Shown here: one piece after another, positions 14,087 to 20,093 of the stretch
Position numbering within the stretch: position 1 is the stretch's first letter
Layout of the letters: the number at the start of each line of letters is the position of its first letter
IMG/VR virus record: IMGVR_UViG_3300042691_000745
Span: 1 to 20,093 of that record
Origin: a virus
Strand: one strand, 5' to 3'
Length of the DNA stretch: 20,093 nucleotides
Position numbers and translations under genes: made by a program
Notes under the pieces: model-generated
What the model was told of the DNA's origin: nothing
The model's input: the letters and a program-made list of their open reading frames with translations, nothing else
Databases searched by the model: none

Positions 14087-14758
14087 ATTGACCCGATCTC
14101 CATCCTCTTCGCTGCAAATGCCTGTGTCGCTGCAATCAAGCAGGGGTGTAAGCTTTACAAAGACGCTAAAACGTCTTTTATGGAGATCAAGAAGACTGTT
14201 GATGAAGTTGTTACAGATGTTAAAGCAGTCAGAGGATTCTGGGCAAAGCTCTTCGGGTCAGCGCCAGCCGCCCAAGCCAAGCCTGTGGCGAAAAAGAAGG
14301 AAGCCTACGTTGCCGTTGACGAAACCCAAGTCATGGCAGACATCGTTACTCAGCTTTCGACTTTCTTTAAGTTGCAAGAACAGCTTGCTGAACACATAAG
14401 GGAAGAGGAAGAGAAGAGCAAAACGGTTTTTGACCCCGATGCCAACTTGATGGAAGCCGCCCTGAAGCGGGTAATGGCTCAAGACCAGATGGCAGCGTTG
14501 GAGGTGGAGATAAGAGAGGCGATGGTGTACGGCGCTCCTAAAGAGATGGGGGCTTTGTATAGCAAAGTCTTTGAAATGCGGGATGTAATCAAGGCAGAGC
14601 AGGATAAAGCAAGGAAGAAACGGGATGACGACTCATGGCAACGCAAGGAAAAGGAGCGCCTTACAAGCGAAAAGCAAGCGTACCTACTAGCGACTTTTCT
14701 TTTCCTTCTGTACCTGTGGCTCCTCCTCGGCCTCTTAAGCAGGATTGGGAAAATATAA
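14087..14758 (+). CDS. Coiled-coil protein with C-terminal membrane helix; probable ATT start
   Basis: 223 residues if translation starts at ATT 14087; the first ATG is 14180. The frame is open back to a stop at 14033-14035, and the codons from 14087 read like protein (DPISILFAANACVAAIKQGC then KLYKDAKTSF). They match the DPIS... beginning I remember for this phage family. No ATG, GTG or TTG is available in frame, and ATT lies two bases after the upstream stop. The middle is long charged helix (for example MAALEVEIREAMVYGAPKEM), and the C-terminus (about 199-217) is one hydrophobic helix, LATFLFLLYLWLLLGLL. Function unknown; inner-membrane association at the start of the lysis block suggests a lysis-related or regulatory role. 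The last 124 bases overlap the next gene out of frame. Confidence 0.6.
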   Translation: MDPISILFAANACVAAIKQGCKLYKDAKTSFMEIKKTVDEVVTDVKAVRGFWAKLFGSAPAAQAKPVAKKKEAYVAVDETQVMADIVTQLSTFFKLQEQLAEHIREEEEKSKTVFDPDANLMEAALKRVMAQDQMAALEVEIREAMVYGAPKEMGALYSKVFEMRDVIKAEQDKARKKRDDDSWQRKEKERLTSEKQAYLLATFLFLLYLWLLLGLLSRIGKI

Positions 14759-14919
14759 TGGGTTGGATTGCTGCTTGTGTGCTTGTGGGTATGCTCCTAC
14801 CCTTATTGGGTATGTTGTACATAGACGTGCTGCAAACCAAAAAAGAAGCCCAGACGCAGATTGAAAAGATGGAAAAAATACGTAAAGAACTTGAAAGGGA
14901 AAAACGTGACAAGACATGA
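14635..14919 (+). CDS. Small membrane protein overlapping the previous gene out of frame
   Basis: 94 residues from ATG 14635; ATG 14758 (TAATG overlap with the upstream stop) would give a 53-residue form. The long form adds a Ser/Pro-rich cytoplasmic-looking leader (RKASVPTSDFSFPSVPVAPP, about 12-31). Both forms contain a membrane helix (about 43-66, WIAACVLVGMLLPLLGMLY) and a charged coiled-coil tail (IEKMEKIRKELEREKRDK). The architecture could fit a small holin or antiholin, or a membrane anchor. The leader has good protein character even though it overlaps the membrane helix of the previous gene in another frame, so the long form is favoured but unproven. It overlaps the next GTG start by 14 bases. 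Confidence 0.55.
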   Translation: MATQGKGAPYKRKASVPTSDFSFPSVPVAPPRPLKQDWENIMGWIAACVLVGMLLPLLGMLYIDVLQTKKEAQTQIEKMEKIRKELEREKRDKT

Positions 14920-15109
14920 ACTTTCACTGTTGGCGCTGACTGTTTGCGTTGGCATCCTCTGCGGCTTGCTGACTGGGTGCGACGACCGTTTTCGTTACCC
15001 CTGCCAAAATCCAACAAATTGGAATAACGTTGAATGCAAGCCCCCAATCTGTACTGCTACGGGTACATGCCCAGAGCAGCTTATTAAACCTGAGCAGGAG
15101 AAGAAATGA
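14906..15109 (+). CDS. Cys-rich small lipoprotein
   Basis: 67 residues from GTG 14906, chosen because AAAGGGA at 14894-14900 lies five bases upstream and the resulting signal peptide is complete. Residues about 7-24 are a hydrophobic signal ending in the lipobox Leu-Thr-Gly-Cys (C25), so the mature part is a 43-residue outer-membrane or periplasmic lipoprotein. It contains CDDRFRYPC and four more cysteines after the lipid cysteine (33, 44, 49, 55), enough for two disulphides. I recall similar phage proteins with a CDDRFRYPCQ start, uncharacterised. Position in the lysis block suggests an envelope role; it could also act in superinfection exclusion. Confidence 0.65.
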   Translation: MTRHELSLLALTVCVGILCGLLTGCDDRFRYPCQNPTNWNNVECKPPICTATGTCPEQLIKPEQEKK

Positions 15110-15429
15110 TGCCTACTGTTGGATACAAACCAAACAACCGCTTGACCGCAGAAGAGATTGAAGTCCGTGTATGGGCTTTTGTAATTGTCGTTTTGGTGAC
15201 CATCCTGCTTGGCGCAATGGTGGCGTTCCTGTACTCTGTGACCTACGTCACTCAGCCTATGGCGGGTATGGCTCCTATTGACAAGATATACACCCAGCAG
15301 ATTTCTACCATCATGGTGTTTATCACTGGCGTTCTTGGCGGCGTGGCTGGCAGGTCTGGTATTAAAGCCGTAGCCAATGCAGTTGCCAAAGCCGAGGCCA
15401 ACGATAACGATGAGCCACCAAAGCCATGA
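15106..15429 (+). CDS. Two-helix membrane protein, holin candidate
   Basis: 107 residues; AGGAG at about 15096-15100 serves ATG 15106 (ATG 15109 also possible). Two hydrophobic segments, about 22-48 (VWAFVIVVLVTILLGAMVAF) and 66-88 (ISTIMVFITGVLGGVAG), are separated by a polar loop, and the C-terminus is charged (EANDNDEPPKP). Size, two helices, charged tail and position immediately before the spanins and endolysin all fit a phage holin, which would form the inner-membrane hole releasing the endolysin. Start and stop overlap both neighbours by four bases. Holins have little sequence conservation, so this remains a positional assignment. Confidence 0.6.
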   Translation: MMPTVGYKPNNRLTAEEIEVRVWAFVIVVLVTILLGAMVAFLYSVTYVTQPMAGMAPIDKIYTQQISTIMVFITGVLGGVAGRSGIKAVANAVAKAEANDNDEPPKP

Positions 15430-15893
15430 GTCTGTTTAATCCGTATGTCTTGCTTGGCATTGTTCTGGCGGTGTTGGGTAGCTTTGGTGTTGGGTATTAC
15501 AGCGGTGAGCAAAATGAATACGAGCGCCAGCAACTTGAGATTGCTCGTTTAAACGAACAGGCGCGGCAAACAGAACGGCGTATGGGTGAAGTTGCTCAAA
15601 CATATGCTCAAACATTAAGGAAGGCCAACAATGTTGCAAAAGTTAAAGAAGATAAGCTGCGTACTGATATTGCCTCTGGCGAGCGCAAGCTGTTCATTCC
15701 TGTCAAAGCCCCCGAGTGCGCCGTATCAGCCACCGCAGATCCCCCCGCTGCCTCTGGAAATACAGAAACAAGAGCCGAGCTTGACCCAAGAACTGCTCAA
15801 TCTCTTATCGATCTCACCAGCCGGGGAGACCAAGCCATCCGCAGCCTCAACGCCTGCATTGACCAATACGACCAAATGAGGAACATTAAATGA
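15426..15893 (+). CDS. Rz: Inner-membrane spanin (Rz-like)
   Basis: 155 residues, close to lambda Rz (153). The N-terminus has one membrane helix (about 7-27, YVLLGIVLAVLGSFGVGYYS), followed by a periplasmic coiled coil (about 30-75) and a globular end with LRTDIASGERKLFIPVKAPE and LDPRTAQSLIDLTSRGDQAI, a pattern typical of Rz proteins. It contains a complete Rz1-like frame nested in the +1 frame, the classic arrangement. Rz and Rz1 pair across the periplasm and fuse inner and outer membranes in the last step of lysis of Gram-negative cells. It starts in an ATGA overlap and ends in an ATGA overlap with the endolysin. Confidence 0.88.
   Translation: MSLFNPYVLLGIVLAVLGSFGVGYYSGEQNEYERQQLEIARLNEQARQTERRMGEVAQTYAQTLRKANNVAKVKEDKLRTDIASGERKLFIPVKAPECAVSATADPPAASGNTETRAELDPRTAQSLIDLTSRGDQAIRSLNACIDQYDQMRNIK
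15617..15624 (+). promoter_or_regulatory. Ribosome-binding site of the nested Rz1 gene
   Basis: AAGGAAGG, six bases before ATG 15631, inside the Rz coding sequence. It is one of the strongest Shine-Dalgarno sequences in the window and supports the nested start. Confidence 0.75.
15631..15879 (+). CDS. Rz1: Outer-membrane spanin lipoprotein (Rz1-like), nested in Rz
   Basis: 82 residues in the +1 frame inside Rz (lambda Rz1 is 60). A short basic start (MLQKLKK) leads into a signal peptide (ISCVLILPLASASC), with Cys21 as the likely lipidated residue. After it comes a Pro-rich stretch (PPSAPYQPPQIPPLPLE), the hallmark of Rz1, then a helical tail. The lipobox is imperfect, with Ser at -3 instead of Leu or Val. 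The preceding AAGGAAGG is ideally placed. The protein would anchor in the outer membrane and bind Rz at its C-terminus. Confidence 0.82.
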   Translation: MLQKLKKISCVLILPLASASCSFLSKPPSAPYQPPQIPPLPLEIQKQEPSLTQELLNLLSISPAGETKPSAASTPALTNTTK

Positions 15894-16354
15894 ACCTGAC
15901 AGCAAACTTTTCACTACACGAACTGACCAAATCAGAGACAGCTTTGCGTATGGGTTTTGACAATACCCCCGGCGAAGCCGAGATCGCCGCTTTAAAGCTA
16001 TTGGCTGAGAAAGTTCTTCAGCCCGTGCGTGACCATTTCGGTAAGGGTGTCAAGTGTAATTCTGGGTTCCGCAGTGCCGAAAGTAATGCAGCAGTCGGAG
16101 GATCTCGTACCTCAGACCATGTCAAGGGCCAAGCAGCCGATATTGAGATACCCGGAGTGCCAAACGCAGAGCTTGCCCAATGGATCATGGATAACTTAGA
16201 ATACACACAACTCATCCTTGAGTTTTACACCCCCGGCATACCTGATAGTGGTTGGGTGCATGTGTCTTACGACCCGAACAACCTGAAGAAGCAGGAGTTG
16301 ACCGCCATGAAAGTAGCTGGTAAAACCCAATACGTTCCCGGTCTTGTAGCCTAA
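15890..16354 (+). CDS. Endolysin, peptidase M15-type (VanY/D-Ala carboxypeptidase-like)
   Basis: 154 residues. The N-terminus NFSLHELTKSETALRMGFDN and the core VKCNSGFRSAESNAAVGG ... SRTSDHVKGQAADIEIPG carry the zinc site of M15_3 peptidases. His77 and Asp84 (S-D-H-x3-G-x-A-x-D) and His124 (WVHVSYD) are the likely zinc ligands, with Glu111 nearby as the probable catalytic base. These enzymes cleave peptide cross-links of the cell wall. There is no signal peptide, so release needs the holin. It overlaps Rz by four bases (AGGAA upstream), forming a holin-spanin-endolysin cassette. Length is typical. Confidence 0.85.
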   Translation: MNLTANFSLHELTKSETALRMGFDNTPGEAEIAALKLLAEKVLQPVRDHFGKGVKCNSGFRSAESNAAVGGSRTSDHVKGQAADIEIPGVPNAELAQWIMDNLEYTQLILEFYTPGIPDSGWVHVSYDPNNLKKQELTAMKVAGKTQYVPGLVA

Positions 16355-16355
16355 C

Positions 16356-18611
16356 ATGCCCTTACAAAAACTCGCTCTTCGTCCCGGTGTAAACAGAGAG
16401 AACACCTCTTACGCCAATGAGGGCGGGTATTACGCATCCAACAAAATTCGCTTTCGCTCGGGTATGCCCGAGAAGATTGGCGGTTGGACAGCCGATACAG
16501 GAATAAACCTTTCCGCGCTAAAACCAACCACAGGTAAGGTTTGGGGCGTTTGCCGAGCGCTATGGAATTGGATTAACTTGGCAGGCTACAACCTGTTGGC
16601 TCTTGGTACAAACTTAAAATACTACATCCAGAACGGTACAAACGGTTACTACTACGACGTAACACCAATACGTACGACAACAGCCGCTGGTGAAGTTACT
16701 TTTGCCGCATCAACTGGCTCGGCAGTAATTACAGTCACTGATGTAGGACACGGCGCTCAAACTGGTGACTTTGTGACTTTCAGTGGAGCAGTCTCTTTGG
16801 GCGGCAACATCACTGCCGCTATCCTTAATGCTGAGTTTCAGATAACGTATTTAACAAGCGACACCTACACCATCACAGCTTCAGTTCTAGCAAGTGCAGG
16901 TGACTCAGGAAATGGCGGCGCATCTGTTATTGGCGCTTATCAGGTCACTTCGGGTAACGATGTCTTTACCCAGAACGTAGGTTGGGGCGCGGGTACTTGG
17001 GGCGGCTTTATTCCGGGTACGGCAACAAACCAACTCAATGGGGCTATAAATAATTCCGTCACAACTATCACGGTAGATAGCACAACTTCGTTTTCAGCGG
17101 CGGGAAACATCTTAATTGACTCTGAAAACATATCTTATACAAGTAAAAATTCAACTCAATTCTTGGGTTGTACCCGAGGACTAAGTGGTACAGGCTCAGG
17201 CGCAGCCGCCTCTCATGCTGACAACGCAGCAGTTATTCAGTCCACCACATTCACTGGGTGGGGTGACCCCGCTCCTGCTGGTCAAGGTATTGGAGAGCAG
17301 CTTCGTTTATGGAGCCAGTCAACCTTTGGCGAGGACTTAATTTTTAACCCCCGTGGTGGCGCACTGTATTACTGGGCAAACGCTGCGTCAACAAATACAT
17401 TTAACAGGGGTCAACTTCTTGGCCCAAGCGCATCAATTGTTACCAAATATGGAACTGTAACTACGGATTCCTCATGCCCAATAGTTGCCAACTTTGTTAT
17501 GGTGTCCGATGCCTCAAGGTTTGTCCTTGCATTTGGTGTTAATGACTATCCCGGAACGCCCGGAGCAACTATCCAAGACCCCATGCTTATTCGTTGGTCT
17601 GACCAAGAAAGTTTTGTTACATGGTTTCCAGCTATTACAAACCAAGCAGGTAGCTACACTTTAAGTGACGGCTCACAAATAGTTACAGCCAAACAGACCC
17701 GTCAAGAAATTTTGGTATTGACTGATTCTGCCATTTACTCCATGCAATACCTCGGCCCACCCTACGTTTGGAGCTTCCAAATTCTGGGCAACAACATATC
17801 TATTGCTGGGCCAAATGCAATAGCGACTGCTAACAACATAACGTATTGGATGGGTACGGACAAGTTCTATATGTACTCCGGTCGCGTTCAAACGCTTCCA
17901 TCCACCCTGCGCGAGTATGTGTATAACGACATCAACCTTGAGCAGTCATTCCAGTTTATGGCGGGTACTAACGAGGGTTATAACGAAGTGTGGTGGCAGT
18001 ACTGCTCTGCTGGGTCTAACGTGATTGACCGCTACGTTATATACAACCATCTGGACAACGTCTGGTACTACGGCGACTGGGTTAACTACACCGGCACTGC
18101 ATTCCAAGGCAGAACCGCTTGGCTTGATAGCGCCTTACGTGCATACCCAATGGCAGCTACATACGGCGCGGCTGGCGGCAATGCAAACACATTGCTTGTG
18201 TACCATGAGAACGGCGTTGACGACGGCGTAGTTAATCCACCAAATCCTATTGTTTCCTCAGTTACTTCATCTGATTTTGACATCGGGGACGGACATAACT
18301 TCGGGTTTGTGTGGCGTTTAATTCCCGACTTAACCTTTGATGGTTCTAGCGTAAACGGGCCGACTGCTATGTTTACGGTACTCCCCCGTGCCAACCCCGG
18401 AGCGAACTACGGCCCATCAAATGACCCGTCTGTGGTCAGTGCGCAGAACTACCAGAACCAAAGAACCTATGCAATTCAGCAGTTTACACAGCAGGTGTAT
18501 GTCAGGATTCGTGGTCGGCAGATGGCGTTCCAAGTAAGTTCAGACGCAATCGGTGTTCAGTGGCAGTTGGGTGTACCACGAATTGACATCAGACCTGACG
18601 GTAGGAGATAG
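16356..18611 (+). CDS. Tail hub / nozzle protein (P22 gp10 or T7 gp12-like)
   Basis: 751 residues. The N-terminus MPLQKLALRPGVNRENTSYA, then a KIRFRSGMPEKIGGW block and LWNWINLAGYNLLALGTNLK, and later RWSDQESFVTWFP (about 412-424) and YSMQYLGPPYVWSF (about 461-475), are hallmarks of a broad family of beta-propeller tail proteins of short-tailed phages (gp10/gp12-like), which plug or line the tail. Residues about 227-295 contain the beta module shared with the connector gene at 2599, inserted near GWGDPAPAG. Placement after the endolysin is unusual compared with compact tail operons but seen in mosaic phages. It starts one base after the endolysin stop. Confidence 0.72.
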   Translation: MPLQKLALRPGVNRENTSYANEGGYYASNKIRFRSGMPEKIGGWTADTGINLSALKPTTGKVWGVCRALWNWINLAGYNLLALGTNLKYYIQNGTNGYYYDVTPIRTTTAAGEVTFAASTGSAVITVTDVGHGAQTGDFVTFSGAVSLGGNITAAILNAEFQITYLTSDTYTITASVLASAGDSGNGGASVIGAYQVTSGNDVFTQNVGWGAGTWGGFIPGTATNQLNGAINNSVTTITVDSTTSFSAAGNILIDSENISYTSKNSTQFLGCTRGLSGTGSGAAASHADNAAVIQSTTFTGWGDPAPAGQGIGEQLRLWSQSTFGEDLIFNPRGGALYYWANAASTNTFNRGQLLGPSASIVTKYGTVTTDSSCPIVANFVMVSDASRFVLAFGVNDYPGTPGATIQDPMLIRWSDQESFVTWFPAITNQAGSYTLSDGSQIVTAKQTRQEILVLTDSAIYSMQYLGPPYVWSFQILGNNISIAGPNAIATANNITYWMGTDKFYMYSGRVQTLPSTLREYVYNDINLEQSFQFMAGTNEGYNEVWWQYCSAGSNVIDRYVIYNHLDNVWYYGDWVNYTGTAFQGRTAWLDSALRAYPMAATYGAAGGNANTLLVYHENGVDDGVVNPPNPIVSSVTSSDFDIGDGHNFGFVWRLIPDLTFDGSSVNGPTAMFTVLPRANPGANYGPSNDPSVVSAQNYQNQRTYAIQQFTQQVYVRIRGRQMAFQVSSDAIGVQWQLGVPRIDIRPDGRR
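17035..17240 (+). other. Inserted beta-rich module shared with the connector
   Basis: Encodes INNSVTTITV, ILIDSENISY, FLGCTRGLSGTGSG and AASHADNAAVI in the same order as the segment at 3022-3213. Several positions are identical (the ID-x-E-x-I-x-Y core, C-x-RG and AASH), supporting common descent. Confidence 0.6.
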
Positions 18612-18613
18612 GC

Positions 18614-18928
18614 ATGGGTTTAAAAAACGTAGTCCAGCCACGCTTACCAGCAGCCCCCGAGCAGTATGATCGACAGTATATGGAGCAGCTTCTTAACGTG
18701 CTGCGCTTGTACTTTACCCAACTGGACAACGCTTCCCCCGCTGTGTTTGCGTCTCAAGGCGTTGGAACTACCGCTGTCGTAACTGCATTAACTTGCGCCC
18801 AGCCCGACTTAACAACTCCCGGCGCGACCAAAATCAGCCTGCCAACCCAAGCCGATCTTGCCAATCTCAGAGCGGGTGATATTTACTACGACACTACTGC
18901 TGGCAATGTTCTAAAGATCAAAGTGTAG
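18614..18928 (+). CDS. Small conserved phage protein, unknown role
   Basis: 104 residues; AGGAGA at about 18603-18608 serves ATG 18614. A helical block (PEQYDRQYMEQLLNVLRLYF then TQLDN, about 15-39) precedes a Thr/Ala-rich stretch and a compact end (LPTQADLANLRAGDIYYDTT, then VLKIKV). I recall the family from many tailed phages, always next to the tail hub gene and annotated hypothetical. The closing RAGDIYYDTT-type motif also occurs at the ends of fibre or baseplate proteins, so a tail-tip role is reasonable but unproven. It is followed by the only clear promoter-sized gap in this half of the window. Confidence 0.72.
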   Translation: MGLKNVVQPRLPAAPEQYDRQYMEQLLNVLRLYFTQLDNASPAVFASQGVGTTAVVTALTCAQPDLTTPGATKISLPTQADLANLRAGDIYYDTTAGNVLKIKV

Positions 18929-18957
18929 TTGTCCAAAAATGCCCAACATGATACGAT
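18929..18957 (+). promoter_or_regulatory. Candidate sigma70-type promoter
   Basis: TTGTCC (18929-18934), a 17-base spacer, and TACGAT (18952-18957) preceded by TG at 18949-18950 (extended -10). Four of six bases match each consensus and spacing is ideal. It lies in a 57-base gap, one of the few untranslated stretches here, and ends 28 bases before ATG 18986. Confidence 0.4.
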
Positions 18958-18985
18958 CAACCACCCCCCATTTAAAGAGGCAAAA

Positions 18986-20093
18986 ATGAGCCTACAGCTT
19001 GCAGCCCAACACCTTTCCAGCACTGGGCGTGGTAACGATTCCACGCTTGTACACATGTCGCCCCGAGAGGTTAAAAGCCTTAATGATTTGGCGATGGCGC
19101 ATGGCGGGCAATTAACCATTAATCCACAAACAGGCTTACCCGAAGCTGGCTTTCTTGAGTCTATCCTGCCTATGGTGGCTGGCGCAGCTTTAACTGCTAC
19201 TGGTGTCGGCGCTCCTATGGCTGCTTTGATGGTTGGCGGCGGCATGACGCTTATGACAGGCAGTTTGCAAAAAGGCTTGATGGCTGGTTTGGGCGCTTAC
19301 GGTGGCGCTGGACTGGGTCAAGGATTGGCAGCAAGTGGTATGGAGGCTGCGGTAGCTGGTGATTCCGCCGCACAAGCGGCACAGGCTAAGATTGCTGAGA
19401 ATGCTAGTGTTGCTAACTCTAACTTTTTTGATCCAACCGGAACACTAAGGCCGGAAATGCAGAGCCAATATATAACGGCTCAACAGACAGCCGCAGACGC
19501 AGCTAGGGGCGCGGTTAATAATTTAGCTCCAAAAGGCTTTATGGATAGGCTTGGCATGATGGGTAAAGGTATTGGAACTCTTGGGCAAGAGGGTGGCTTA
19601 ACCAATCTTTACAACAATCTTGGTGGCTCACCTATGAGCTTACTTAAAACCGTAGGCTCTGCCGCTGCACCAGCTATTGGCGGAATGATGACCCCCCAAA
19701 AAGTGGAAGAAGAAAAAGCCGACTCAGACATGGGGCAACGTTACAAATTTGCCATGAACCCCACGGGCGGTCAACCACAGCAAGTTCAGCCGGGGCAAGA
19801 CCCGCTGATTAACACGCCAAGTCCTACCACTACGCCATTCCCAACCCCTGATATTTATGGTCGGGAGCAACGCTACTTTGCGCCTTCTTACTCAAAGCTT
19901 GCACCTGAAGAAGCTAAAAAACTGTATGGGTATGCCGATGGTGGTGTCGCAACAGACCCAGATCGCCCCACAGAAACACCAGCATTACTTGCGTTTAAAC
20001 AAATGCAAGCACAACGTGCGGCCCAGCCTCCAGTGCCACAAATCGATGCAAATGCAGAGTTTGCCAAGTACGCTCAACAAACAGTCGGTGCGC
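18986..20093 (+). CDS. Ejection-type / internal virion protein (partial, runs off window)
   Basis: 369 codons visible and still open at the window end. AAAGAGG (18974-18980) precedes ATG 18986. The N-terminal 55 residues (QLAAQHLSSTGRGNDSTLVH, MSPREVKSLNDLAMAHGG, TINPQTGLPEAGF) are a conserved block that I recall in internal or ejection proteins of environmental phages. Residues about 55-118 are a Gly/Ala/Met-rich hydrophobic, glycine-zipper-like region (MVAGAALTATGVGAPMAALM) that could insert into membranes during DNA ejection. After about residue 230 it becomes hydrophilic and Pro/Gln-rich, with GYADGG near 314. It may have its own promoter. The remainder and true length are unseen. Confidence 0.55.
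   Translation, partial: MSLQLAAQHLSSTGRGNDSTLVHMSPREVKSLNDLAMAHGGQLTINPQTGLPEAGFLESILPMVAGAALTATGVGAPMAALMVGGGMTLMTGSLQKGLMAGLGAYGGAGLGQGLAASGMEAAVAGDSAAQAAQAKIAENASVANSNFFDPTGTLRPEMQSQYITAQQTAADAARGAVNNLAPKGFMDRLGMMGKGIGTLGQEGGLTNLYNNLGGSPMSLLKTVGSAAAPAIGGMMTPQKVEEEKADSDMGQRYKFAMNPTGGQPQQVQPGQDPLINTPSPTTTPFPTPDIYGREQRYFAPSYSKLAPEEAKKLYGYADGGVATDPDRPTETPALLAFKQMQAQRAAQPPVPQIDANAEFAKYAQQTVGA

Noticed and set aside
14088-14399. 103-codon frame from TTG 14088
   Set aside because: Ser/Leu/Lys-rich peptide out of frame with the convincing coiled-coil gene. It overlaps the ATT start only by coincidence of ATTG.
14661-15047. 128-codon minus-strand frame opposite the small membrane genes
   Set aside because: Fully covered by three overlapping + strand genes with good starts. 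No independent signal on the minus strand.

Overview
The window is a stretch of an uncultured tailed-phage genome (Caudoviricetes). All recognisable genes lie on the + strand, packed head to tail with ATGA or TAATG stop/start overlaps or short gaps. A nested Rz/Rz1 spanin pair and a second lipoprotein point to a Gram-negative host. The adaptor, the gp10/gp12-like tail hub and an ejection-type protein suggest a short-tailed (podovirus-like) particle. Many of the small basic proteins resemble families I remember from environmental (marine and freshwater) phage assemblies. That is recollection, not a search. No integrase, repressor, tRNA, CRISPR or IS was seen. No stretch of 300 bases lacks a gene.

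Layout. (1) 1-2599: a holin-like membrane peptide, then seven small, mostly basic, Lys/Gly/Ala-rich proteins. Four consecutive ones share a short basic C-terminal tag (ADG...KGKTKG) behind unrelated N-termini. (2) 2599-5170: a connector or tail-tubular-A-like protein, a zinc-ribbon protein, two more small KGG-type proteins and an SU10-type adaptor. (3) 5170-7101: three small virion or fibre-type proteins. The last is built almost entirely of a 20-residue repeat followed by an 11-residue repeat. (4) 7106-14084: two tail fibres (1372 and 567 aa) sharing a C-terminal domain and internal modules, each followed by accessory genes. After fibre 1 lies a decayed 24-codon copy of the gene that follows fibre 2, inside a 36-nt perfect direct repeat. 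(5) 14087-16354: a membrane and lysis block. It holds a coiled-coil protein with a C-terminal membrane helix and apparently an ATT start, an out-of-frame overlapping small membrane protein, a Cys-rich lipoprotein, a two-helix holin candidate, Rz with Rz1 nested inside it, and an M15-type endolysin. (6) 16356-20093: a gp10/gp12-like tail hub, a small conserved protein, a candidate promoter, and the first 369 codons of an ejection-type virion protein that runs off the end.

How they work together: the adaptor, connector and hub close the head and form the tail. The fibres and repeat proteins decorate it and bind the host. The last gene probably makes a protein injected with the DNA. The lysis block holds candidates for opening all three envelope layers. 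The most unusual elements are the shared C-terminal tag, the fossil of a fibre-cassette duplication, the overlapping frames in the lysis block and the non-ATG start.
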